The translations under genes and the position numbers were made by a program. Under the pieces are notes generated by a model. It worked only from the letters and a program-made list of their open reading frames with translations, was not told the origin of the DNA and made no database searches. Of a stretch of DNA of 64,000 bases, positions 17,295 to 27,397 are shown piece by piece (the first letter of the stretch is position 1; each line of letters begins with the position of its first letter). Source of the DNA: CAIVAT01 sp964525995 (GTDB lineage Bacteria; Bacteroidota; Bacteroidia; Bacteroidales; FEN-979); assembly GCA_964525995.1 (NCBI GenBank), contig CAZGIM010000007.1, positions 62,001 through 126,000 on the forward strand, in the 5' to 3' direction.

Positions 17295-17723
17295 TTATAA
17301 GCCAATCATATAATTAATTACGAGTGTGCCTCCGAGGTATCCAGTAATGGAGACTAGGATGAACGATGCAAAGAATAGAAGTAAAGATATCCATTTCAGG
17401 GGTGTATCCTCTTTTTTGAGGTAGTGTAAAAGGATTCTGAAAAAGACAGCGATTAGAATGGCAAACAGCGTCAACAAAGCAAATAATTCGTGCTGATCGC
17501 GTGCCTGGCCGGCTTCTCCTTCCATCGGGGTAGTAAAAAAATATCCGGTGACAAAAGCTCCGACAACCGCTATCATGCCAATAAGTTCAAGCCAGTACCC
17601 CATGCGGGTAAGGCAAAGTTCTTTTCGTGTAAAAAGGCTGAGCAGATCTGCGAAGAAGCCAACCGTGATGATGGCGATGGGGAAATGAACCATCATGGGA
17701 TGAAAATGACTGGAATCGAACAT
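17295..17723 (-). CDS. DUF2231-like small membrane protein
   Basis: 142 residues from the ATG at 17723 (MFDSSHFHPMMVHFPIAI..). An upstream in-frame start at 17813 would add 30 non-conserved residues and is disfavoured. The sequence has four hydrophobic helices. The opening HFHPMMVHFPIA, with its His pattern, is the hallmark of DUF2231, whose members may bind heme or metals. Its function is unknown. It is separate from the rubrerythrin gene downstream by 53 bases and diverges from dnaE. Confidence 0.75.
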   Translation of the reverse strand: MFDSSHFHPMMVHFPIAIITVGFFADLLSLFTRKELCLTRMGYWLELIGMIAVVGAFVTGYFFTTPMEGEAGQARDQHELFALLTLFAILIAVFFRILLHYLKKEDTPLKWISLLLFFASFILVSITGYLGGTLVINYMIGL

Positions 17724-17875
17724 ATGTAATATTTTACAGACAAATATAGCTGAAAAGTTTCCATTTTCAAAAAAAATCATTGCAGTGTTTACATCTTCAT
17801 AATTTATGAACATTTCATTTTTGGTGCATGAATTGCGATAATTTTACCGGTTCATATTCGTAGTTTTCCTGATCA

Positions 17876-20800
17876 ATGGTTGATTTCGTACATTTACATT
17901 TACACACGCAGTATTCAATTCTTGACGGAGCCTGCCGGATCAAGGATATGGTATCAAAGGCCGTTTCTTTAGGTATGCGGGGCGTAGCGGTTACCGATCA
18001 CGGTAATTTATTCGGAATAAAAGAGTTCGAGGAGACAGCCGCAAAGCAGAAACAATTTAAGCCAATTTTCGGATGTGAGACATACGTAGCCCGACGCAGC
18101 CGTCACGATAAAGTGGAGCAGACCGACCGTAAGGGTGACCATCTGGTTCTGCTGGCAAAAAATGAGACGGGTTATAAAAACCTGCTCAAACTGATCTCAT
18201 TTTCGTGGACGGAAGGTCATTATTACAAACCCAGGATAGATAAGGAGCTGTTAAGAAAATACCATATGGGGCTGATTGCCTCTTCAGCATGTTTAGCCGG
18301 TGAAATACCTCGTGCCATTTTAGCCGGGAACTTAGGGAAGGCTGAAGCTGCCATCAGAGATTACCAGGAATTATTTGGGGATGATTTCTACCTGGAGCTG
18401 ATGCGACATCCTGCCACTGATCCCACTCGCGACGGAGATGTTTACAAACGACAGATGATCGTTGACGAGGCACTCGTAAATCTTTCCAGGAGCCTGAATG
18501 TAAAATTGCTTGCCACCAACGACGTTCATTTTTTGAATCAGGATGACGCCGATGCACATGACCGGTTGTTGTGCGTCAACACCGGTAAATTCATTGATGA
18601 TCCCGATCGCATGCGATATACGGGTCAGGAGTGGTTCAAGTCGAAAGAGGAGATGAATGCGCTTTTTTCAGATATTCCTGAAGCGCTGGAAAACACCATC
18701 GAAGTTCTTGAAAAGGTTGAACATTACAGTCTGAACAGAGATCCGATTATGCCGGATTTCCCGATACCTGAAGACTTCTCTGATGCCGATGCCTATTTAC
18801 GTCATTTGACCTATCGGGGGGCTGAGACGAGATATCCCGAAATCACCCCGCAGATCAGAAACCGGATTGATTATGAACTGGAGACAATAAAAAAGATGGG
18901 GTATCCCGGATATTTTCTCATTGTTCAGGATTTTCTGAATGCCGCGCGTTCGATGGGCGTTTCGGTGGGGCCGGGGCGTGGTTCTGCTGCGGGATCAGTT
19001 GTAGCGTATTGTATCAGGATTACCGATGTTGATCCCTTGAAATATGATCTTCTTTTCGAGCGCTTTTTAAATCCCGACCGGATTTCGATGCCGGATATCG
19101 ATATTGATTTTGATGAAGATGGCAGAGACAAGGTTTTGAAGTGGGTCGTCGGGAAATATGGGGTTGAAAAGGTGGCCCAGGTCATAACATTTGGAACGAT
19201 GGCAGCGAAGGGAGCCATCAGGGATGTAGGCCGGGTTGAACGGTTATCGCTTGACGAAGTTAACCGGTTATGCAAGTTGGTACCCTCCAGGCCGGGAATT
19301 ACCCTGAAGTCGGCCTATGAAGAGGTTCCCGAGTTGAAAGCCGCCCGGTCATCGGGTGACCGGCTGATTTCAGAGACACTTCGCTTTGCCGAAAGTTTAG
19401 AAGGGTCGGTTCGTCAAACTGGAATCCACGCCTGTGGTATTATCATCAGCCGGGATAATCTGACAGAGTACATACCGGTAACGACTTCAAAAGATTCCTC
19501 TTTTCTATTGACCCAGTTTGAAGGAACTTATATTGAGAAAGTCGGGATGCTGAAGATGGATTTTTTAGGGTTAAAGACCCTGGCCATCATTAAGGATACC
19601 CTTGATAACATTAAAGCCTCGAAGGGTGTTGAGGTTGACCTGGAGCATATTTCCTTCGAGGATCCCGAAACCTATGAGTTATTCAGCCAGGGCAGGACCA
19701 CCGGTGTTTTTCAGTTTGAGTCGGACGGCATGAAGAAATATCTGCGTGAGTTGAAGCCGAACAAAATAGAGGACCTGATCGCCATGAATGCCCTGTATCG
19801 TCCGGGGCCCATGGAATACATACCCAGTTTCATTAACCGAAAACATGGCCGTGAGCAAATAACCTACGATATTCCGGTAATGGAAAAGTACCTTCGCGAT
19901 ACTTACGGTATTACGGTTTATCAGGAACAAGTCATGTTGCTGTCACAGGAGTTGGCAGGTTTCACAGGAGGCCAGGCCGATTCACTCAGGAAAGCCATGG
20001 GTAAAAAGATCGAGTCGATGATGAACGATCTGAAACCCAGGTTTTTCGACGGATGCAAAAGAAACGGCCACGATGAAACGGTAGTTAACAAGATATGGAA
20101 GGATTGGGAAGCATTTGCCAATTACGCCTTTAATAAATCACATTCGACTTGTTATGCATATGTGGCTTATCAAATGGCATTTCTGAAGGCCCATTTTCCT
20201 GCCGAATTCATGGCTGCGGTATTAAGCAGGAACCGGACCGACCTGAAGGAGCTGACGCTGTTTTTGGATGAATGTAAACGGTTGCAAATTCAGGTTTTAG
20301 GCCCTGACATAAATGAAAGTTCGACGGCATTTACAGTGAATAAAAAGGGGGAGATCCGATTCGGAATGGCCGGAATAAAAAATGTCGGCGAGGCGGCGGT
20401 GAAGGCCATTGTCGATGAAAGAACGGCTCATGGATCATTTACCTCCGTTTTTGATCTCACCAACAGGATCAATGCACACACGCTTAATAAAAGGTGTATT
20501 GAGTCGCTTGCGAAAGCGGGAGCGCTTGATTGCTTTGAGAATAGCCACCGGGCTCAGTATTTTTATCAGGAAACGAGCGAAGATCCCATTTTTTTAGAAA
20601 AAGTGATCCGAAGCGCCATGGATTTTCATGCACGTAAGGATTCGATGCAGCAGTCACTTTTTGGGGATTCCGAAGAGGTGAATTATCCGGAAATTATGTT
20701 ACCCGACTGCCGTCCATGGTCTAAGCTCGAACAACTTAAATATGAAAAAGAGGTTACGGGTTTTTACATGAGTGGTCATCCCCTGGATGATTTCAAATTT

Positions 20801-21373
20801 GAGATAGAACAATATTGTACGGTGACCATTGATGACCTGAAGCAGGATCTGAGACCCCTCAAGGGGAAGGAGGTTATCTTTGCAGGAATAGTCCTGGAGG
20901 CGAATCATAAAATCGGAAAGACCGGAAAGCCTTTCGGGAGTTTCATCATTGAAGACTATTTCAATTTCATCTCTATCAATGTTTTTTCGGAAGAATACCT
21001 GAAGTGGAAACATTTTCTTGAAGCTGGTCAGTACCTGTTTCTTAAAGCCCGTATTGAACCCAGGTTTGACAACCCAGATCAGCTTGTTGTGAAGGTAAAC
21101 CAGATCCATTTATTACAGGAGGTCCTTGAAAAAATGACCAAAGCCCTGGTGATCACCATTCCACTAAATGACATCACACCCGAAATCGTCGTGAAGCTTC
21201 AAGCAAGGGCAAAGCACTGTAAAGGCAAATCCATCCTACGAATCCGTATAATTGACCCAGTCGAAAATATTGTCGTCGAATTGCCTTCCAGGAAGTTTAG
21301 AGTCCACCCAAAGGAATTCCTGAACCAGATGGGTGATTTGTCTGAAATTCCCATCCGGGCCATCGGAGTGTGA
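17876..21373 (+). CDS. dnaE: DNA polymerase III alpha subunit
   Basis: 1165 residues, the replicative polymerase of the DnaE1 type. An N-terminal PHP domain starts VHLHLHTQYSILDGA. The palm contains PDIDIDFDEDGRDKV near residue 405, with the catalytic Asp pair. VGPGRGSAAGSVVAYC and FEGSVRQTGIHACGIIIS-like segments match the family. The helix-hairpin-helix region includes IKNVGEAAVKAIV. An OB-fold domain (VIFAGIVLEANHKIGKTGKPFGSFIIED) is near residue 1000. It copies DNA as part of the polymerase III core with the beta clamp. It is transcribed on its own, with a weak -7-like TAGTTTTC just before the start. Confidence 0.98.
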   Translation: MVDFVHLHLHTQYSILDGACRIKDMVSKAVSLGMRGVAVTDHGNLFGIKEFEETAAKQKQFKPIFGCETYVARRSRHDKVEQTDRKGDHLVLLAKNETGYKNLLKLISFSWTEGHYYKPRIDKELLRKYHMGLIASSACLAGEIPRAILAGNLGKAEAAIRDYQELFGDDFYLELMRHPATDPTRDGDVYKRQMIVDEALVNLSRSLNVKLLATNDVHFLNQDDADAHDRLLCVNTGKFIDDPDRMRYTGQEWFKSKEEMNALFSDIPEALENTIEVLEKVEHYSLNRDPIMPDFPIPEDFSDADAYLRHLTYRGAETRYPEITPQIRNRIDYELETIKKMGYPGYFLIVQDFLNAARSMGVSVGPGRGSAAGSVVAYCIRITDVDPLKYDLLFERFLNPDRISMPDIDIDFDEDGRDKVLKWVVGKYGVEKVAQVITFGTMAAKGAIRDVGRVERLSLDEVNRLCKLVPSRPGITLKSAYEEVPELKAARSSGDRLISETLRFAESLEGSVRQTGIHACGIIISRDNLTEYIPVTTSKDSSFLLTQFEGTYIEKVGMLKMDFLGLKTLAIIKDTLDNIKASKGVEVDLEHISFEDPETYELFSQGRTTGVFQFESDGMKKYLRELKPNKIEDLIAMNALYRPGPMEYIPSFINRKHGREQITYDIPVMEKYLRDTYGITVYQEQVMLLSQELAGFTGGQADSLRKAMGKKIESMMNDLKPRFFDGCKRNGHDETVVNKIWKDWEAFANYAFNKSHSTCYAYVAYQMAFLKAHFPAEFMAAVLSRNRTDLKELTLFLDECKRLQIQVLGPDINESSTAFTVNKKGEIRFGMAGIKNVGEAAVKAIVDERTAHGSFTSVFDLTNRINAHTLNKRCIESLAKAGALDCFENSHRAQYFYQETSEDPIFLEKVIRSAMDFHARKDSMQQSLFGDSEEVNYPEIMLPDCRPWSKLEQLKYEKEVTGFYMSGHPLDDFKFEIEQYCTVTIDDLKQDLRPLKGKEVIFAGIVLEANHKIGKTGKPFGSFIIEDYFNFISINVFSEEYLKWKHFLEAGQYLFLKARIEPRFDNPDQLVVKVNQIHLLQEVLEKMTKALVITIPLNDITPEIVVKLQARAKHCKGKSILRIRIIDPVENIVVELPSRKFRVHPKEFLNQMGDLSEIPIRAIGV

Positions 21374-21556
21374 TTTACCCCTGTTTTTATGACCCGGTTC
21401 TCCAACGCGGGTTTAAATCTGCGCTGTTTTTTTTTGTAAATTCGCCAAATAAATCCGGATTCAAATCTTCCGTTTTTATTTTTTTTGTCTATCCTTGAAT
21501 TGATGCAGAAAAGACTTCGAATTGGACAACAAACAAACATTTAAAAATATACCTAT

Positions 21557-21874
21557 ATGATTGAGACGTTAACAGATGCTAATTTTGAAGAAAAAGTTTT
21601 AAAGACCAATATTCTGGCTATTGTAGATTTGTCGGCAGAGTGGTGTGGTCCCTGTCGTATGGTGTCGCCGATTATTCACGAGCTTGCCGCTGAATATGAT
21701 GGGAGAATCGTTGTGGGTGAGATGAATGTCGATGAAAATCCCGCCACCACAGCGACGTACCGTGTGCGCAACATTCCTACTGTATTGTTTTTTAAGAACG
21801 GACAAGTTGTTGACAAGCAGGTTGGAGCAGTTCCCAAGGCGTCGTATAAGGCGTTAATCGAAAAATACCTCTGA
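21557..21874 (+). CDS. trxA: Thioredoxin
   Basis: 105 residues with the thioredoxin active site WCGPC (Cys30 and Cys33) and the cis-proline region NIPTVLFFKNGQ. No signal peptide is present, so it is cytosolic. It reduces protein disulfides and is recycled by thioredoxin reductase, which is not in this window. The gene lies 183 bases after dnaE; TAAATTCG at 21437-21444 is a 7/8 -7-like element upstream. Confidence 0.96.
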   Translation: MIETLTDANFEEKVLKTNILAIVDLSAEWCGPCRMVSPIIHELAAEYDGRIVVGEMNVDENPATTATYRVRNIPTVLFFKNGQVVDKQVGAVPKASYKALIEKYL

Positions 21875-21947
21875 TGCCAACCTGTAATGGTTGCATTTTT
21901 ATTGCAGGAGATTCCAGGTATTATCTCCTGATTATAAATATTTTCAG

Positions 21948-22883
21948 GTGGCGGGTTTGATTGATCAAAATCGGCTGGAACAATTTTCATCCCTGGAATT
22001 TTTAGCACGGCAGGTAGTGGAGGGATTTATTACAGGCTTACATAAAAGTCCCTTTCACGGCTTCAGCGTCGAGTTTGCGGAGCACCGGCTGTACAATAGC
22101 GGTGAATCGATCAAGTCGATCGATTGGAAATTATATGGCCGTACTGACCGGTTATATTCAAAGAGGTTTGAGGAGGAGACCAATCTGAGATGTCAGATTT
22201 TGATTGATGACTCCTCTTCGATGTGCTATCCGGTGAGGAGTGGCGCTAACCTGGAGCATCCCGACAAACTTACCTTTGCAGTATATATTGCCGCAATTCT
22301 GATTTACTTATTCAGAAGGCAGCGTGATGCGTCAGGGATCAGTATTTTTTCAGATCAGATCGCCTTGCATACACAGTCGAAGTCGAGTTCGGCACATTAC
22401 CGGTATTTGTTTTCTGAACTTGAGAAACTTTTGATACCCCGGTCGACCGATCAAATGAAAGGAACTGAGGTTGCCCAAGCAATTCACCTTCTTGCAGAAC
22501 GCTTACACCAACGATCCCTCGTAATCCTGTTAAGCGATATGTTTGACCGGCTGAGGCAGCCTGAAGAGCTTTTTGCTGCGCTGCAACATTTGAAACATAA
22601 CAAACATGAGGTGATTCTCTTTCATATTTTAGATAAAAGAACCGAATTGGATTTCGAGTTTGAGGAGCGGCCGTATCGGTTTATTGATTTAGAGACGGGC
22701 AGGCAGGTACGGGTTCAGCCCGGACAGATCCGGTCGCGATATGTGGAAACACTGGAACGGTTCAGAAAAGAGATGAAGATCAGATGTGGTCAGTATTATA
22801 TTGATATTGTGGATGTTGATATTCTTTCAGGATTTGAGCAGGTGCTGTTGTCGTATCTTGTAAAACGCAGTAAGCTGTACTGA
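21948..22883 (+). CDS. DUF58 domain protein
   Basis: 311 residues from the GTG at 21948; the first ATG-like option upstream is a TTG at 21891 that adds unconserved residues, so the exact start is uncertain. The family features are LARQVVEGFITGLHKSPFHGFSVEFAEHRLY, then SIKSIDWKLYGRTDRLYSKRFEEETNLRCQILIDDSSSM, where the DxSxS motif marks a vWA-like fold. DUF58 proteins usually accompany MoxR ATPases and Bat proteins; neither is adjacent here. It follows trxA and precedes valS on the same strand. Its function is unproven. Confidence 0.85.
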   Translation: MAGLIDQNRLEQFSSLEFLARQVVEGFITGLHKSPFHGFSVEFAEHRLYNSGESIKSIDWKLYGRTDRLYSKRFEEETNLRCQILIDDSSSMCYPVRSGANLEHPDKLTFAVYIAAILIYLFRRQRDASGISIFSDQIALHTQSKSSSAHYRYLFSELEKLLIPRSTDQMKGTEVAQAIHLLAERLHQRSLVILLSDMFDRLRQPEELFAALQHLKHNKHEVILFHILDKRTELDFEFEERPYRFIDLETGRQVRVQPGQIRSRYVETLERFRKEMKIRCGQYYIDIVDVDILSGFEQVLLSYLVKRSKLY

Positions 22884-22910
22884 TTCAGAATCCTCCTTCC
22901 TTATTTTTGT

Positions 22911-22918
22911 TACCTTTG
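22911..22918 (+). promoter_or_regulatory. -7 element before valS
   Basis: TACCTTTG is a perfect TAnnTTTG, ending 19 bases before the valS ATG. The -33 region has no clear TTTG at the expected spacing. Confidence 0.55.
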
Positions 22919-22937
22919 CACTCCCAAAAAATGATAT

Positions 22938-25577
22938 ATGGAAATTGCCTCGAAGTACAATCCTGCTGTCGTTGAAGATAAATGGTATTCGACTTGGCTG
23001 AAGAACAATTTGTTTCACTCTGAGCCTGATGAACGGGAACCGTATTGCATCGTCATCCCTCCTCCCAACGTGACAGGGGTCTTGCATATGGGGCATATGC
23101 TAAACAATACCATCCAGGATGTGATGATTCGGAGGGCCAGGATGGCCGGGAAAAATACCTGTTGGGTTCCCGGCACTGACCATGCCTCGATTGCTACCGA
23201 GGCAAAGGTAGTTGCCAAACTTACGGAGGAAGGGATTCAAAAAAACCGATTGACCCGTGAACAGTTCATGGAGTACGCCTGGGAATGGAAGCAAAAACAT
23301 GGAGGGATCATCCTGGAACAGTTGAAAAAGTTAGGCGCTTCGTGTGACTGGGATCGAACCTGTTTTACGATGGATGATGGATTATATGATTCGGTAATAG
23401 AAGTTTTCATTGATTTATACAAGAAAGGTTTAATCTACCGGGGAGTCAGGATGGTGAACTGGGATCCGAAAGCCTTAACTGCGGTTTCGGACGAGGAAGT
23501 CATTTACAAGGAGGTCAGTTCAAAACTATACTATGTAAGGTATCGTGTTGATGGTGCTTCCGATGAGTGGGTTACCGTTGCAACTACACGGCCAGAAACC
23601 ATTCTGGGTGATACCGCCATTTGTGTGCATCCCGATGATGAAAGGTATCGGCATTTGAAAGGAAAAAAAATAATAGTGCCACTCATCGGCCGTCCCGTTC
23701 CGGTTATTTTCGACGAGTATGTTGACCGTGAATTCGGAACCGGTGCCCTGAAGGTAACTCCAGCTCATGATATCAATGATTACAATTTAGGGATCAAATA
23801 CAACCTGGAGGTAGTTGATACCTTTAATGCAAACGGAACCATGAGTGAAGCAGCGGGGTTGTTTGTAGGAGAAGATCGGTTTGTGGTGCGTAAAAAAATT
23901 ACCGTTGAATTGGAGAAGCAGGGCCACTTGGTTAAAATTGAAGACTATCCAAACAAAGTAGGTTATTCTGAACGAACCGATGAGGTGATTGAACCCCGGA
24001 TTTCGATTCAATGGTTCATGAAAATGAAGGAGTTATCGAAACCGGCATTGGATCTCGTCGAAAATGACACCATCTGGTTTCATCCGGCCAAATATAAGAA
24101 CATGTACCGGCACTGGATGGAGCATGTTACCGATTGGTGTATTTCGCGACAATTATGGTGGGGGCACCGGATTCCGGCGTGGTATCTGCCCGATGGTACA
24201 TTTGTGGTTGCGAAAACCCGTGAAGAGGCTTTTAAGCAGGTCAAATCGACCTCTGCAACCTCCCATATCCGGGTTGAGGATTTAAAACAGGATGAAGATG
24301 TGTTGGATACCTGGTTTTCGAGTTGGTTATGGCCGATCTCGGTGTTCGACGGGATCAGGAATCCCGATAATCCTGATATCCGATACTATTATCCGACCAA
24401 CGATCTCATAACAGCTCCGGAAATCATTTTCTTTTGGGTTGCCCGGATGATCATGGCAGGTTGGGAGTACCGGAAGGATATTCCGTTCAGGAATGTTTAT
24501 TTCACCGGAATCGTACGGGATAAACAGGGACGGAAGATGTCGAAGTCGCTTGGCAATTCGCCTGAGCCGCTTGACCTCATTGCCAGGAATGGAGCTGATG
24601 CGGTTCGGGTAGGAATGCTTTTATGTTCGCCGGCGGGGAATGACCTCCTGTACGATGACGGCCTGATCGAACAGGGCCGGAATTTCTGTAACAAGATATG
24701 GAATGCGATGCGGCTGATTATGGGCTGGCAGTTAGCTGATGACCTGGCTCAACCTGAAGAAAACAAGATTGCTATAGCATGGTTTGATACAGTTTTTAAC
24801 TCCTCCTTACAAACCATCCAGGGCCTTTTTACCGATTATCGTCTGTCGGAGGCGTTGATGACAACCTACAAGCTGATCTGGGATGATTACTGCTCCTGGT
24901 TTCTGGAAATGATTAAACCAGCCTATCAGCAGCCTGTTGATCCGGTTACCCATAAAGCTGCTGTTGGTTTCCTTGACCAATTGATCCGGTTGCTCCATCC
25001 ATTCATGCCCTTCATAACTGAGGAAATATGGCATATTATCAATAACCATAAAGAAAATGAATCGATTTTGTTAGCTCCTCAACCTGAGGTCAAACCGTTC
25101 AACCAGGTTATAATGGATCAGTTCGGTTTTGCTTCGGAAGTGATCATTGCCATCCGGAATCTCAGAAAGGAACAGAGTATTCCATTTAAGGACCCGTTAA
25201 CGTTGCACATCAGGAAAAATAACGGTGAAATGGCTGATACCATTTTCGACGGGCTCATTGAGAAACTCTGCAATTTGAAGAGCATCTCTTACATTGACGC
25301 GAAAGAAACCGGTGGCGCATCCTTCATGGTCAGGAACACAGAGTTTTTTATCCCGTTGGAGGCCCAAATCGATGTGGAGGATGAGCTGACAAAGATTAGC
25401 GAGGAGCTTGCTTATACCCGTGGATTCCTGGTTAAGGTGATGGGGAAGCTTGACAATGAGAATTTTGTCAGGAATGCTCCACCAGCCGTTGTTGAATCGG
25501 AGCGGAAGAAGCAACAGGATGCCATTTCCAGGATTACCGTATTGGAACAACGTTTAAAAAGTTTACATGCCGGGTAA
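22938..25577 (+). CDS. valS: Valyl-tRNA synthetase
   Basis: 879 residues. A class I synthetase: the HIGH-type motif is HMGH in PNVTGVLHMGHMLN, and KMSKS is in GRKMSKSLGN near residue 533. The CP1 editing domain contains TTRPETILGDTAICVHP, including the conserved Thr-Arg-Pro. A C-terminal coiled coil (VEDELTKISEELAYTRGFLVKVMGKL..) is typical of ValS. It charges tRNA-Val with valine. The next gene, typA, starts 14 bases later. Confidence 0.98.
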   Translation: MEIASKYNPAVVEDKWYSTWLKNNLFHSEPDEREPYCIVIPPPNVTGVLHMGHMLNNTIQDVMIRRARMAGKNTCWVPGTDHASIATEAKVVAKLTEEGIQKNRLTREQFMEYAWEWKQKHGGIILEQLKKLGASCDWDRTCFTMDDGLYDSVIEVFIDLYKKGLIYRGVRMVNWDPKALTAVSDEEVIYKEVSSKLYYVRYRVDGASDEWVTVATTRPETILGDTAICVHPDDERYRHLKGKKIIVPLIGRPVPVIFDEYVDREFGTGALKVTPAHDINDYNLGIKYNLEVVDTFNANGTMSEAAGLFVGEDRFVVRKKITVELEKQGHLVKIEDYPNKVGYSERTDEVIEPRISIQWFMKMKELSKPALDLVENDTIWFHPAKYKNMYRHWMEHVTDWCISRQLWWGHRIPAWYLPDGTFVVAKTREEAFKQVKSTSATSHIRVEDLKQDEDVLDTWFSSWLWPISVFDGIRNPDNPDIRYYYPTNDLITAPEIIFFWVARMIMAGWEYRKDIPFRNVYFTGIVRDKQGRKMSKSLGNSPEPLDLIARNGADAVRVGMLLCSPAGNDLLYDDGLIEQGRNFCNKIWNAMRLIMGWQLADDLAQPEENKIAIAWFDTVFNSSLQTIQGLFTDYRLSEALMTTYKLIWDDYCSWFLEMIKPAYQQPVDPVTHKAAVGFLDQLIRLLHPFMPFITEEIWHIINNHKENESILLAPQPEVKPFNQVIMDQFGFASEVIIAIRNLRKEQSIPFKDPLTLHIRKNNGEMADTIFDGLIEKLCNLKSISYIDAKETGGASFMVRNTEFFIPLEAQIDVEDELTKISEELAYTRGFLVKVMGKLDNENFVRNAPPAVVESERKKQQDAISRITVLEQRLKSLHAG

Positions 25578-25591
25578 TCCCGTGATCGATC

Positions 25592-27397
25592 ATGCAGGAG
25601 ATACGAAATATTGCCATCATTGCCCATGTTGATCATGGTAAGACCACCCTTGTTGACCGGATTCTTCATCAGGTCAGGCTTTTTCGCGACAATCAGAATG
25701 TAGGCGATCTCATTCTGGATTCAAATGATCTGGAGCGTGAACGGGGAATCACAATTCTTTCGAAAAATGTTTCGGTCAGATATAAGGGCGTCAAGATTAA
25801 TATTATTGATACACCGGGGCACTCTGATTTTGGAGGAGAGGTGGAGCGTGTCCTGAATATGGCTGATGGGGTCTTAATACTGGTGGATGCATTTGAGGGA
25901 CCTATGCCACAAACACGATTTGTGCTCCAGAAAGCGTTGGAACTTGGTAAAAAGCCGATCGTAGTGATCAATAAGGTTGACAAGCCTAATTGTGCTCCCG
26001 ATGAGGTACAGGAGGCTATGTTCGATCTGATGTTCAGCCTTGATGCCAGCGAAGATCAACTTAATTTTCCAACGGTTTTCGGATCCTCTAAACAGGGCTG
26101 GATGTCGGACGACTGGAGGCGACCGGTACAGGATGTCAGCTATTTATTGGATCAGATTGTCGAGCATATTCCGCCTCCGGTTCTCGAACCTGGTTCGTTG
26201 CAATTGCAGATCAGTTCGCTTGATTATTCTTCGTATGTTGGCAGGATCGCAGTTGGTAGGATTACCCGGGGCAGCATCAAAGCCGGAATGACGGTTTCGC
26301 TGGTAAAAAATGACCGGACGGTTTTAAAATCTGTTGTCAAAGAGCTTTATTTGTTTGAGGGATTGGGAAAAGAGAAGGTGAAACGGGAAGTATCGGCAGG
26401 AGAGATCTGTGCGGTTCTGGGACCTGAAAATTTTGAGATTGGGGACACCATAGCCGATTTTGAATTCCCGGAAGGTTTGGCTCCGATTCATGTTGAAGAA
26501 CCGACCATGAGTATGCTTTTCACAATAAACACTTCTCCGTTTGCGGGAAAAGAGGGAACTTATGTTACTTCGAGGCATATTAGGGAACGGTTATTTAAGG
26601 AGACAGAAAAGAATCTTGCACTGCGGGTCGAAGAGATGGATACGCCCGACCGTTTTCAGGTTTATGGTAGGGGAATTCTCCATCTGGCCATACTTGTGGA
26701 GACGATGCGTCGTGAAGGGTACGAATTTCAGCTTGGACAGCCACAAATTCTCACCCGTGAAATAGAAGGTCAGAAGTGTGAACCGGTGGAGTTATTAAAA
26801 GTTCAGGTACCCGAGCCTTTTGCCGGAAAAGTCATTGAACTGGTCAGCCGCCGAAAAGGCGACATGCTCCACATTGAACATAAGCGTGACCGGACGATCC
26901 TTGAATTTGCTATACCGGCACGGGGTTTAATCGGGCTTCGCAACCCAGTCCTGACCGCTACCGAGGGGGAAGCAGTCATGGCCCATCATTTCAGAGCCTA
27001 TGAGCCCTGGAAAGGTGAGATGCCGGGCCGAAACAACGGATCTCTGATATCGATGTACAACGGCACTGCCATAACATATGCCCTTGACAAGTTGCAAGAC
27101 CGAGGCATCTTTTTTATAGATCCCTTTGAGGAGGTCTATGGTGGTCAAATCATTGGTGAGAACACGAGGAGTGAGGATATCGTCGTTAATGTAAACCGGA
27201 CGAAAAAACTGTCGAACGTGAGGGCATCAGGATCAGATGAGAAGGCGGTATTATCTCCTCCGGTGAAGTTCTCACTGGAGGAGTCGATGGAATACATCAA
27301 AAATGATGAATATGTCGAAGTGACCCCGAAATCATTGAGACTTCGAAAGATCATTCTGGATGAGACGGAACGGAAGCGAAGCCAAAGGCTGGTTTAA
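25592..27397 (+). CDS. typA: Translational GTPase TypA/BipA
   Basis: 601 residues. G1 is AHVDHGKTT, then RGITI, DTPGHSDFGGEVER and NKVDKP, all in an EF-G-like G domain. Domain II and the BipA-type C-terminus (FRAYEPWKGEMPGRNNGSLISMYNGTAITYALDKLQDRGIFFI) follow. It is a ribosome-associated GTPase linked to stress, low temperature and ribosome assembly. Its last 47 bases overlap the 3' end of the convergent Hdr-like gene. Confidence 0.97.
   Translation: MQEIRNIAIIAHVDHGKTTLVDRILHQVRLFRDNQNVGDLILDSNDLERERGITILSKNVSVRYKGVKINIIDTPGHSDFGGEVERVLNMADGVLILVDAFEGPMPQTRFVLQKALELGKKPIVVINKVDKPNCAPDEVQEAMFDLMFSLDASEDQLNFPTVFGSSKQGWMSDDWRRPVQDVSYLLDQIVEHIPPPVLEPGSLQLQISSLDYSSYVGRIAVGRITRGSIKAGMTVSLVKNDRTVLKSVVKELYLFEGLGKEKVKREVSAGEICAVLGPENFEIGDTIADFEFPEGLAPIHVEEPTMSMLFTINTSPFAGKEGTYVTSRHIRERLFKETEKNLALRVEEMDTPDRFQVYGRGILHLAILVETMRREGYEFQLGQPQILTREIEGQKCEPVELLKVQVPEPFAGKVIELVSRRKGDMLHIEHKRDRTILEFAIPARGLIGLRNPVLTATEGEAVMAHHFRAYEPWKGEMPGRNNGSLISMYNGTAITYALDKLQDRGIFFIDPFEEVYGGQIIGENTRSEDIVVNVNRTKKLSNVRASGSDEKAVLSPPVKFSLEESMEYIKNDEYVEVTPKSLRLRKIILDETERKRSQRLV

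Noticed and set aside
21374..21556. Terminator after dnaE
   Set aside because: Only 5-base ACCCG/CGGGT arms with an 11-base loop; too weak to call.
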